64,000 nucleotides of DNA, taken from NCBI GenBank assembly GCA_016858145.1, contig JAEHOE010000022.1, positions 186,001-250,000 on the forward strand. The letters are read 5' to 3'. The notes beneath the pieces were generated by a model. It was not told where the DNA came from. It saw only the letters and a program-made list of their open reading frames with translations, and searched no databases. Below, piece by piece: positions 38,507 through 48,550 of the stretch (its first letter is position 1; each line of letters begins with the position of its first letter). Source of the DNA: Edaphochlamys debaryana (taxonomy: Eukaryota; Chlorophyta; Chlorophyceae; Chlamydomonadales). The position numbers and the translations under genes were made by a program.

Positions 38507-39350
38507 GGGTTTGTCTCGTCACCCCGTCCCTTCTTGACAGGGTCGGCAGGCGTGGAAACCGGTAGCTAGAGGGCGGCATGTGGCTTTGAACGGGCGCAGA
38601 TGCCCCCGTACACTTGGTTACGGGCTTGGGCTCTCGGCTCAGGGACGGGGCCCAACTCAAAGCAGCCTCGTCGCTTGCTTTCAACATAGGGGTCGTGGCC
38701 GTGCAGGCCTCGACGGCCTGAAAAAGACTCGTCTGCACATCTCTCAAGCCAGGCAGCCTCAGCCACCGCCGGCAGTACCAACCAACGAACTGCACACTGC
38801 ACAGCGTACCGTTGTTAGCGTGCACCAGCCGATGACATCAACCATTGCCAACGTGGCCGAGGTTCTGAAACACGGTGCAATGTGCCGGCCACAAGGGGCC
38901 ACCCAGTGGCCGGGCAGGGCCAGGCACTCTCTCCACTCTTCACACTCCTCTCCATTCCACTCTCTCCTCACTCGGAACTCTTCAAACCGGCGTGGTCGCA
39001 GCACGTCGCCTCCTCTTTGCCCTCCACCCCGCAACCCGCAAGCTGAAGCAACGCCTCAAGCGGAGGCCACGCTCCGGCACAGCCACACGCTGGCGAACTC
39101 CCACACGGGCCGCTCACCCGCACTGCCTCCCGGTCGGGCCCCCTCTCGCGCTCGCAATGAGCCTAGACGGCGGGCTTGGGCTCGGCCGCAGCCACCAGCT
39201 GTTGTTGGCCGAAGTCCGCAAGTGTCGATGGTGGAAAGGTTGAGACTAAGGCCTGCCGAGCGCCAGGCGAGACCAAAAAGAGCCGCGGGGACGAGAGGAC
39301 CCCGTGGGGTGGGGCCGTGAGGCTCGGCGCGAGGGGGCCCGGCCGGGCCC
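38507..39350 (-). repeat. duplicated flank carrying an mTERF-gene intron remnant, copy 1
   Basis: Bases 38507-38904 match about 47108-47505, and 38905-39350 match about 48109-48550. In copy 2 these two parts are separated by ~604 bp that contain the last exon of the mTERF-like gene. The second part there is intron sequence of that gene. Copy 1 therefore keeps only flank plus intron remnant and has no coding content for the mTERF-like protein. The junction shows only 2-3 bases of microhomology. Confidence 0.85.
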
Positions 39351-39394
39351 GGCACCTACCACCCGCAGCTGCCTGGCGCCTCTTTAGGCAGAGC

Positions 39395-41992
39395 TCACTC
39401 CTCGGTGCGCTTGAACCCGTACAGCTCCACCTCCACGCTGTTCGCCATGGCGACCAGCCGCAGCAGCTGCGCCTGCACCGCGTTCAGCGGCGGCCCAAGG
39501 AGTACGACGTCACCCGACCTGGGGAAACAGGTACAAGTGTGGAGGATGGGGATCGGGGCAAACGACAGGGCCAGGGCCGAGCCCCCGAACAACAGATGTT
39601 CTGAGTCCGGAAGGCTATTGCACCGATGGGCCCGCAGGACGGGGCGGGAGAGCCGTGGGAGCGGGTGGGCAGGGGAGGGGACGGGTGGGGTGAGCCGTGG
39701 GAGCGGGAGGGGAGGGGACGGGCGGTGAGTGCCGTGGGAGCGGGAGGGGAGGGGACGGGTGGGGTGAGCCGTGGGAGCGGGAGGGGAGGGGATGGGTGGG
39801 GTGAGCCGTGGGAGCGGGAGGGGAGGGGACGGGCGGTGAGTGCCGTGGGAGCGGGAGGGGAGGGGACGGGCGGTGAGTGCCGTGGGAGCGGGAGGGGAGG
39901 GGACGGGCGGTGAGTGCCGTGGGAGCGGGAGGGGAGGGGACGGGCGGTGAGTGCCGTGGGAGCGGGAGGGGAGGGGACGGGCGGTGAGTGGCGTGGGAGC
40001 GGGAGGGAAGGGGACGGGCGGTGAGTGGCGTGGGAGCGGGAGGGGAGGGGACGGGCGGTGAGTGGCGTGGGAGCGGGAGGGGAGGGTACGGGTGGGGTGA
40101 GCCGTGGGAGCGGGAGGGAAGGGGACGGGCGGTGAGTGCCGTGGGAGCGGAAGGGGAGGGGATGGGTGGGGTGAGCCGTGGGAGCGGGAGGGGAGGGGAC
40201 GGGCGGTGAGTGCCGTGGGAGCGGAAGGGGAGGGGATGGGTGCGGGTGAGCCGTGGGAGCGGGAGGGGAGGGGACGGGTGGGGTGAGCCGTGGGAGCGGG
40301 AGGGAAGGGGACGGGCGGTGAGTGCCGTGGGAGCGGGAGGGGAGGGGACGGGCGGTGAGTGCCGTGGGAGCGGGCGGGGAGGGGACGGGCGATGAGTGCC
40401 GTGGGAGCGGAAGGGGAGGGGATGGGTGGGGTGAGCCGTGGGAGCGGGAGGGGAGGGGACGGGCGGGAGTGGCGTGGGAGCGGGAGGGGAGGGGACGGGC
40501 GGTGAGTGGCGTGGGAGCGGGAGGGGAGGGGACGGGCGGTGAGTGGCGTGGGAGCGGGAGGGAAGGGGACGGGCGGTGAGTGGCGTGGGAGCGGGAGGGA
40601 AGGGGACGGGCGGTGAGTGCCGTGGGAGCGGGAGGGGAGGGGACGGGCGGTGAGTGGCGTGGGAGCGGGAGGGGAGGGGACGGGCGGTGAGTGGCGTGGG
40701 AGCGGGAGGGGAGGGGACGGGCGGTGAGTGGCGTGGGAGCGGGAGGGGAGGGGACGGGCGTTGAGTGCCGTGGGAGCGGTAGGGGAGGGGACGGGGACCG
40801 CAATGGCAACAGAGCGGAGACAGGGCGGCAGAAACAAGACAGGAGACAGGAGGCACAGCGGGAGGCCGGCCAAGAGGAAGAGGAAGGCAACGAGGACAGA
40901 GCACGGCGCAGGATGGAGAGGCTCCGGCAGAGGGACTAATAGCTACCGTACACTTCTGCAGTAACAGGCTAACGGGAGCTGATGGATGCGGCAGGGCAGG
41001 CCGGAAGGGCAACGAGGGGGCAGCACGCCACGCAGCATGCCATCAAACACTCCCAGCACGCTCTCCTAGGGATGCTCCGGACCAAACTGCTTGCTGGTCA
41101 ACTTGGCTGCGGCCGTGGGGTGACCGCTGGAAGCCGCAAGTCGGATGGCTCCCCAGAACCCCGGTTCGGGCAAACGCCCCCAACACCCACAGTTGCAGGA
41201 GCTCCAGGTACTTCGTTGCGTGGACTTCCGCGGACAGGGAGGCGTATGCATCCGTCACCACCTTGGCAGCGGCGGCCGCATCCTGGTACTCCCTGCAGAG
41301 GACGCATAACAGCCCAGCCTGTGAGCCGCCAAGCAACCTGAATCGCGATACCCATAGCAATACCTACAGGAGGTTCTTGGCGCTCATCAGAAGCGATGGG
41401 TTGGCCTCGAAGTAGTTGAGCCACTTCGCGTAGCGGCTGCCCTGCGCACACGCAGCACCAGACGGCGGGCCCGACTTCTCCTTCGCGCTCCCATTGCATT
41501 TCCCCCTAAAATGCAACCTACCCCCGTGCCCCCACCCATGGTGCTGTCCTCCTCCTCACCTTCTTGCTGAGGACGACCTGTTCCATGTACTCTGCATGAA
41601 TTAAGGGAGAGAGCTGAGCGGCCTTTCGCGCTGAGCGGTGTGCGACGGGGCTCACCGATAAAGCCACGCCCGCTGAGCCGCCCTTGTTCCCGTAGCAGCT
41701 GTGCCGTGAGTGTCTTGTTCTTATCCTCCATGCGCAGCTTCCTCTCGACCGCAACCTCCGTGTCCTTAAGCACGAGGGCTAGCTGCTGGCTGATGAAGCT
41801 TGCAGCCAGCTCCTTCACTTTGGGGTCGCTGGATGTCGCCAGAACCTGAACCGCGTCATCCACGCTGAACTTCAGCACGCGGGCACGCGGGCACGCGGGC
41901 GCGCGCTGAGGCACTGAGACGAGTCTCGGCTGAGCAGCGCGGTTGTTTGAGAGCTGAGGGCGCACCAAGCGATGAGTGCTCAGCGCCCGCAT
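39395..41992 (-). CDS. uncharacterised 222-aa protein (5 exons)
   Basis: I do not recognise this protein. Exons 41992-41656, 41591-41560, 41441-41368, 41292-41191 and 39518-39395 join in phase to a TGA. The Arg-rich, acid-free N-terminus (~37 residues) resembles an organelle transit peptide. The body is mostly helical: KVKELAASFISQQLALVLKD, then an Arg/Lys-rich stretch, then GSRYAKWLNYFEANPSLLM and KVVTDAYASLSAEV. The C-terminal exon has a hydrophobic stretch (DVVLLGPPLNAVQAQLLRLV) and ends in KRTEE. The ~1.67-kb last intron contains the 37-bp minisatellite. The ATG overlaps the first ATG of the divergent chimeric gene by about 20 bp, so one of the two starts may be wrong. Confidence 0.65.
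39649..40797 (+). repeat. 37-bp G-rich minisatellite, ~31 units
   Basis: About 31 head-to-tail copies of a 37-bp unit (core GGGAGCGGGAGGGGAGGGGA, then CGGGCGGTGAGTGCCGT), with variants ACGGGTGGGGTGAGCC, GGGAAGG and GGAAGGG. Every unit contains at least four G-runs, so the plus strand is strongly G-quadruplex-prone. The array lies in the last intron of the minus-strand 222-aa gene, whose transcript carries the C-rich strand. Because 37 is not a multiple of 3 and the unit has no stops, all three minus frames are open across it. These open frames are artefacts. Confidence 0.95.
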
Positions 41993-44900
41993 CCTACGCT
42001 AGTGCTGGTGCCACGGCGCAGCAAAGCCAGAGCCGGGGCGCTCATAGGTCGGCGGGAGTACACTGGAGCCAAGGAAAGTGACAATGCACGCGTGAGAACC
42101 CGCTTTCCCGTTCTCGGGATGGGGACCGATCCGCCGACCGGACCGATCTCCATGAAACAACCGGACCCGACCGTCCCTGGTGTTATCAACGACGTTGAAC
42201 CGGCGAGGACTGGCGCTCTGGAGGTCCGCCCGCGTTGGGCTGCATTCTCTAGCGTGCGGCAGTGGGCGCGAGGGCCTGTGCGGGCTGCGGCATGGGAGGA
42301 GCCCCAGGAGGAGGACGACGACGGCCTGCAGCCCAGCCACCTCTTCGACCCTGTATGGCTGGGGCAAGGAGCCCAGGCAGGGGGCGCGCTGGCCCGCACA
42401 CAGGTTCTCTCAACGCGCTTCTCGGCTTTCGACGCCGAAGGCAGCGCCATCGCCGGGAAGCTCCTGCTCGACGCGCAGTCGGTCTCGGAGCGTTCGCCTC
42501 GTTCGGGCCGAGCCCAGCTCCCACCGACCGTCGTCTCCGGAGCCTCGCAGCAGTCTTTGGCAGCCCAGTGCTGGGCGGCGGCACGTGGGTCGGGCCGGGC
42601 CGCCTCTGCGGGCGGTGCCCTGCCCTTCGACCGCAGGGCTGCAGGCGGAGCCAGTGCAAACAGTGGCGTCAGCACGCGTGACGACGACGCCACTAACCTC
42701 CTTCGAGGCTTCTCTCCAACCAGCCGGCGGCTGTACTACAGCAGCGGGGGCGCTCCAACTGGCGCCGCCGTGGGCGTGGGAGGGCGCGCGACAGCGACGG
42801 CAGGCGCATGGGCTAATCCCGGCCCCCACGCTGCGCGGTCGAGGGGGTGCGCGGCAGCGTATGGTCGCCCCACCACCTCGCAGTTCCTCTCCCCCGGCGG
42901 GGAGGCCGTCTCTGCGTTCCTTGGTCTCTGTGGCAGCGCAGACCATGAGCGGTGGGCATGGCGGGCGGGCGGGCGGGCTGGGGCCTGGGGGCTGGGCACA
43001 TTCCGCCGCGAGCCCCCAGTCCGGGGGGCATGGAGGTGTCCTGGGGACAGCCTGGGGACTGGAATAGACAAGAATGGGAAGGGCAGGGCCGCGCGATGAG
43101 TGGGACCATGTAGGTCCGGGGGCAAGCAAGCTGACCGCGTGACGCTGCTGGCCTCTTTGTCCGTATTGGCCTTGACAAGCTGCGTTGAACGTGATACAGT
43201 GCGCACCCCCATGGGCCGCACAGGGTGGCACAGGCGTCCGCGGCGGCCCTGGCGGCGCAAGCAGCGGTCACGCAAGAGGCCCTACAGCGCTGCTTTGAGG
43301 GCTGGAAGCACCAGGTGAGACCCGGAAAGCAGGCAGGGCCGGAGACGTTGAGACCCGCATGTTTCGCTTGTCATTATTTACCCTCAGCCAAGGCATAACT
43401 CAAACAACCGCCTGCTGCCTCGCCCTGATGTCCCTCTGTCCGCCAGGTGGCTCTCCGGCGGCTCTTCAGCTTCCTGGCCCGTGGCAGAGATCAGCGGCTG
43501 CTGGTGCAGGTCTTTGCGGCCTGGCAGGACGTGGCCCTCGCCCAGCAGGTGGGGCGGCCGGGACGTGGCGTGCATAGAGCTTAGGCACGCTGTAAACACG
43601 GCCCTTGATCTGCATGCTTGCTGGGAGGTCCTGTGACCTGCGGTGACGATACCATGTACCGTGCTTGCTGCTCACTCAGTGCGCTGCCCGTGCAGACGCG
43701 GCGGACGGCGCTGCTGGCGGCCTGCAAGCGGCGGCGCAACGCTCGACTGGTGCTCCGTGGCTGGTCGGCTTGGCGCGCCGCGATGGCCGTGGCACAGCAG
43801 ATGGAGCAGCGGGCCGTGCTGCTGGCGGCGGGGCAGCATGCGCGCGCCCTCGCTGGCCGCGCGCTCCGCGGCTGGATCACTCTCTGGGCGCAGCGCGCCT
43901 CAGTCCGTGTCTCGGCACGCCACCGGGCTCTGGCCCTCGCCCGCTCCTGCCTTCTTGCTTGGCGGCAGGTGGCTGCAGACCAAGCCGAGGCCCGGGCCGC
44001 GGCGGCGCTGCTGGCGGAGGCAGAGGCGAGGGCTGCGGCGGCTCTGGAGGCGGACGCTCGGGCGGTAGCGGCAGCTGCTGCTGCGGCCCAAGCGCAGGCG
44101 CAGCGCCTCCGCGGGAGCTCTGCCTCGGCCCCTGTAGGATGGGACGCGGCGGGCGGGCTGCTCGGGGACTTCTGGGCGGCTCAAACGCAGCCGCGACAGC
44201 TCTCCCTGCCAAGCGAACACCGCGGCTCCCTGCAAGCGTGGCTGGAGCCGCAGCCGCCAGCCGGCCTGCAGCCTCCGCATCAGACTCGTTCAGAGGTCAG
44301 GCAGGACGCCAGGCGTTCCGACCAAGCCGCCCAGAGGAGCTCTGTGGGAGCATGGTCCGAAGCCCAGTCCCAGTCAGAGCCGGAACGCGAGGTCAGCCTG
44401 GTCTTCCGCGACGAGGGCCACGGTGACCACCGCCGCTCCCATGGCCACTTGAGCGACGACGAGGCCGAGGCGGCGTGGGAGGCGCGGCGGCAGCAGGCGC
44501 CGGAGGCGACGGTCAGCGCTGGGGCACGGGAGCCGGTCACCGATGGGGCCGACGACGAGGAGGAGGCGCTTGGGAAGGAGGCCGCGGCCCACCTGCAGTG
44601 GGCGCTTGAGTGGGCGCGGGATACGCACCGGCTGCTGCGCACGCGGCACTGCTTCCGCGGCTGGCTGCGCCTGGCGGATCGTGGTTGCGAGGTGGGGAGC
44701 GTGCGGTGTTGGGTGCATCCAACGGGGCTGGGTGGTGTGTAGCTCTAGGCGGCCGCACGCAGTGCTGCCGTCTATGCCCTGCTGCGCACACTAGGCGGTG
44801 GGGCCACCTCGCCCAACGGCAAGTTTCTCATACCCGCACGCGCCCCCTGCTTTCCTGCAGGTACAGCACCGGCAGCGTCAGCTCCACTCTGAGGTCCTAG

Positions 44901-46784
44901 CGGAGCTTCAGAACGACGCCGCGCTCCTGGAGGCCGCTGACCTGCTCGGGCGGCACCGCTACCTGGCCCCCGTGCTGCACGCCTGGCGCGCCCTGGCCCT
45001 GGCGGGGCTCCCCGCACGCAACCCGCCAGCCGCGCAGCCAGCGCACGCTTCAGCGCCCGGTGCCCCACTGTCTGCGCCCCAGCAGCCGCAGCCGCTCTGG
45101 CCGGGCTGCACTAGCGTCTCCGCCACCGCGGGCGCGGTCGCCGGCGCCGCGCAAGCACGGCCGCATGGGCAGGTCCAGGCAGGCGCCGGCGGCAGCCCGT
45201 CCGAGCTACGGGCCACCACGCCGGCCGACGCCGCGCCCACACGCCCCTGGCATCCCGTTGAGGCGGTGCCCTACGGCACCGGCGCCGGTGCGGCCGTTTC
45301 TGGCGCTTCCACGCCAGTCGCCCTCACGGCCGCCGCCGCGGCCGCGCTTTCCTCGGCCGCCGCCACGCCCTTCCTCGCCGGCCGCCTCTGCGCCGGAGCC
45401 GCCGCCGGGGCCACCCCCGGGGCGGCGCTCGACGGGTCCGCCAGCCGCCGGCCAACGCTCTCGCCCGCCGACTCCACCCCGCCGAGCGTCACACACGCCG
45501 CACAGCTGGCTGGCCAGGCCTCGGGCTGTGTGTCTGTGGCACCCATTGAGCAGCACCCGCTCTACGTCCTGGTCGAGGCGGAGGGCGACGAGGCGGGGCC
45601 CGAGGGCGGTGCTCGCAGCCCAGCGCCGCGCGGCTCCCCAGTCAGCGCGGGCCCGACCCCGGAGGAGCACACGCGGGCCCTGGCTGCGCTGGAGCCGGAG
45701 GCTCTGCTGCAGGTGCTGGAGTCAGACTGCGACTGGTGAGTCCCGGGCATACCAGGGGTCGGGGGGGCGCAGCTAGTAAAGCGAAGGGGCAGATCCGGCG
45801 CTTTCTTGGGGGCCGTGCGGGCAGCCGTCATGTCTCGCCGCTGCCTGAACCTGCTGGCGTTTTGGATTGGAGGGGCGCTGAAGCGTGCCGCATCTGCGCC
45901 GCAGGTACACGGACCGCTTCCTCACGCCCGGACCCACCCCCAACGCGTCGAGGCGGACCACCGCGGCCGACCGCAGCACAGGCGTGGGCGCGCCGGCAAC
46001 GTCGGAGCCGCCTTCCGCCGACGCCCGGCTGGCCGCCGTGGCAGAGGCGCTCACGCACCCGCGTTCGCTCCGCACCAGCCAGCCACGGGTCGACACCGGC
46101 GGTGCAGCTGCGTTGGCCGCGGCGTCGGCCGCGCCCACGCCTCAGGGTGCCGGCGACCACCATCAGGGCAGCTCACAGGGGCGGCCGCCAGCGCCATGGG
46201 ACGATGAGGGCACCCAGCAGACAGCCTGGCACCGGGACCCGAGCAACCAGGGCCCGAAGGCGCCGGAAGGCGCCAGGCGCGACGGAGCTGACGTGCCTCG
46301 CGCCGTGCAGTGGAGCGGGTACGGCGAGGTGGAATCGGGGCAACCAGCTGAGCTGTACGTGCAGTACGAAGAGGAGGCTCCCTACCAGGAGTACGACATG
46401 CAGACGCACCCGCAGTACGACGATGAGTACGGGGGAGGGCAGGCGTACGAGGAGGACGCGTATGCTGACGGCGCGCCGTACGACGGCGCCTTGGATGTGT
46501 ACGAGGACGGCCCTCAGTACGACGAGGGCAGCGTTATGGCATACGCTCAGCAGGTGCTGCAGCCGACCGAGCGGCGGAGGCAACAGCAGTCGTCGCAGCT
46601 TGAGAGCTACGCATCCCCGGCGGTGTACCTGACGGGTCCGCCCGACGGCGCCTCCTGGCCGCCCATGGGCCAGTACAAGGCTTCGCCTATGGATGGCACT
46701 GAGCTGTACAAGATGTACGTCGCTCGTGCGGACGGCATCATGCGGCTGCGGGGGACGCAGATCGCATCCCCTGTCGCGCTGTAG
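41972..46784 (+). CDS. chimeric SFI1-like paralogue with new 5' end (6 exons, ~1307 aa)
   Basis: Exons 41972-42951, 43224-43314, 43447-43548, 43696-44691, 44861-45735 and 45905-46784 correspond one-to-one with exons 2-7 of the 28-34 kb gene. All donor and acceptor sites are kept and no frame is broken. The first ~96 codons (MSAQRPHPTL to about FSSVRQ) have no counterpart in the parent. They come from the sequence at the breakpoint (42259) and read in frame into the duplicated exon. The product keeps the whole Sfi1-repeat array and the Tyr/Asp/Glu-rich tail but lacks the parental N-terminal ~550 residues. An in-frame ATG at 42119 is an alternative start that would avoid overlapping the divergent gene. 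Expression is untested; low divergence with no stops fits either a young functional gene or a very recent copy. Confidence 0.65.
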
Positions 46785-47101
46785 CCAGGGTCAGGGCAAA
46801 GTCTGCGAGGGAGGCGGAGTGGTCGAGGATAGAGCAGACCGGTGACAGTAGTAGCAAGGGCAGCCGGGTCCGGCACGGATGAGGGTGCCGCAGCTCGGAC
46901 GTGATCATATCCAGTGGGCGGATTGGGATTGCGAAGGGGTTAAAATCGTGATCACAATAGCAGGTTGGGCAAGGGATTACGGTAGGTACATAGGACGGCT
47001 TCGCCATAAGCCGCACTGACGCGAGCTGCGCTAGAACTTGTTGGCATGAGCACATAGTCCGCCCTCTGCTAGTCAGGTAGACAGGGCAGAGGCCTTCATG
47101 G
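42259..47101 (+). repeat. segmental duplication, copy 2 (partner 29692-34521)
   Basis: Nearly identical to 29692-34521, including introns and about 320 bp of 3' flank. It ends at the motif GGCAGAGGCC(T/C)TCATGG-like position where copy 1 begins its extra 4-kb block. The sequence left of 42259 is unrelated to copy 1. Confidence 0.95.
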
Positions 47102-47107
47102 GCTGCG

Positions 47108-48550
47108 GTTGTCTCGTCACCCCTCCCCCCCTTGACAGGGTCGGCAGGCGTGGAAACCGGTAGCTAGAGGGCGGCATGTGGCTTTACACGGGTGCAGATG
47201 CCCCCGTACGCTTAGTTAGGGGCTTGGGCTCTCGGCTCAGGGACGGGGCCAAACTCATAGCAGCCTCGTCGCTTGCTTCAACATAGGCCAAGCGAGCGTG
47301 GCCGTGCAGGCCTCGACGGCCTGTAAAAACCTTGTCTGCGCATCTCTCAAGCCAAGCAGCCTCAGCCACCGCCGGCAGTATCAACCACACGAGCTGCACA
47401 CTGCACACCGTAGTAAGCGTGCACCAGCCCATGCCATCAACCATTGCCACCGTGGCCGAGGTTCTGAAACACGGTGCAGTGCGCCGGCCACAAGGGGCCA
47501 CCCAAGCTCACTCTTCCATTCCTACGCTCCGAAAGGGGAGACTCGAGAATCTACACGGAGGGGCTACGGTACAGCCAACTGGATTGATTAGGGAAGGACA
47601 AGGATTAGGTTCGGGTTGCACCCATACTTAGCGAGCCCCGGCGTCACCAAAATGCCAGAATATTCGAGAGTCTTCATAACTACAGTCCCACGGCAGCACC
47701 ACACAGCAAAACCGACGTAGCCAGCTCCCTGTGTCACTACAGTACTGGGCTCACCATCCTGGGAACCTCAAGGCCCAAGCCTATAGAATACATCCCAAGG
47801 CCACAAGCAGCCAGGATACCGGTACTCTTCGGTCACCGCGCCCAATACACAAGCAACCGCCCTGCACGTCAGGCTAACAGGCTGCCTCAGGGCCCGCTGC
47901 CGCCAAGCCTCACGTCGCTGCCAAGGGCGCCGCATTCGCCGCGGCAACCTTGGCCGCCGCGAGTTTCTCCGCCCGGCGCCGCACAAGCTCCGGCAGATCG
48001 TCCTCCACGTAAATGGCGTCGCCTGAATGGAATAAGGCAGCAGCGGATAGCAGCACGAACCCAGAAGTAGCGGTGTCAGGCAGCTCCGCAAGCGGAAGCC
48101 GGAACGCTCAGTGGCCGGGCAGGGCCAGGCACTCTCTCCTATCTTCACTCTGCTCTCGACTCCACTCTCTCCTCACTCGGAACTCTTCAAACCGGCGTGG
48201 TCGCAGCATGTCGCCTCCTCTCTGCTCTCCACCTCGCCTCAGCCGCAAGCCACAGCAACGCCTCACGCGGAGCCCACGCTCCAGCCCAGCCAGAAGCTGC
48301 CGACCTCCCAAACGGGACGCTCACCAGCACTGCCTCCCGGCCGGGCCCCCTCGCGCGCTCGCAATGAGCCTAGACGGCGGGCTTGGGCTCGGCCGCGGCC
48401 ACCAGCTGTTGCTGGCCGAAGTCCCAAGTGTCGATGGTCGAAAGGTTGAGGCTAAGGCCTGCCGAGAGCCAGGCGAGACCAAAAGGGCCGCGGGGACGAG
48501 AGGACCCCGTGGGGTGGGGCCGTGAGGCTCGGCGCGAGGGGGCCCGGCCG
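47108..48550 (-). repeat. duplicated flank, copy 2 (partner 38507-39350)
   Basis: This is the counterpart of 38507-39350 but with ~604 additional bases (about 47505-48108) in the middle. Those bases carry the terminal exon and probable 3' UTR of the mTERF-like gene, so this copy appears to be the original arrangement. Confidence 0.8.

Noticed and set aside
38507..39350. Second mTERF-like gene copy
   Set aside because: This copy contains only flank and intron sequence. The terminal exon lies in the ~604 bp that are missing here.
39649..40797. CRISPR-like repeat array
   Set aside because: Units are directly adjacent with no unique spacers, in a eukaryotic intron. It is a minisatellite.
39395..41012. 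Three long minus-strand frames (465-492 codons) of Pro/Ser/Arg-rich repeats
   Set aside because: They run through the 37-bp minisatellite. The unit has no stop and is not a multiple of 3, so all frames stay open by arithmetic. Only the last 124 nt (39518-39395) are real exon.
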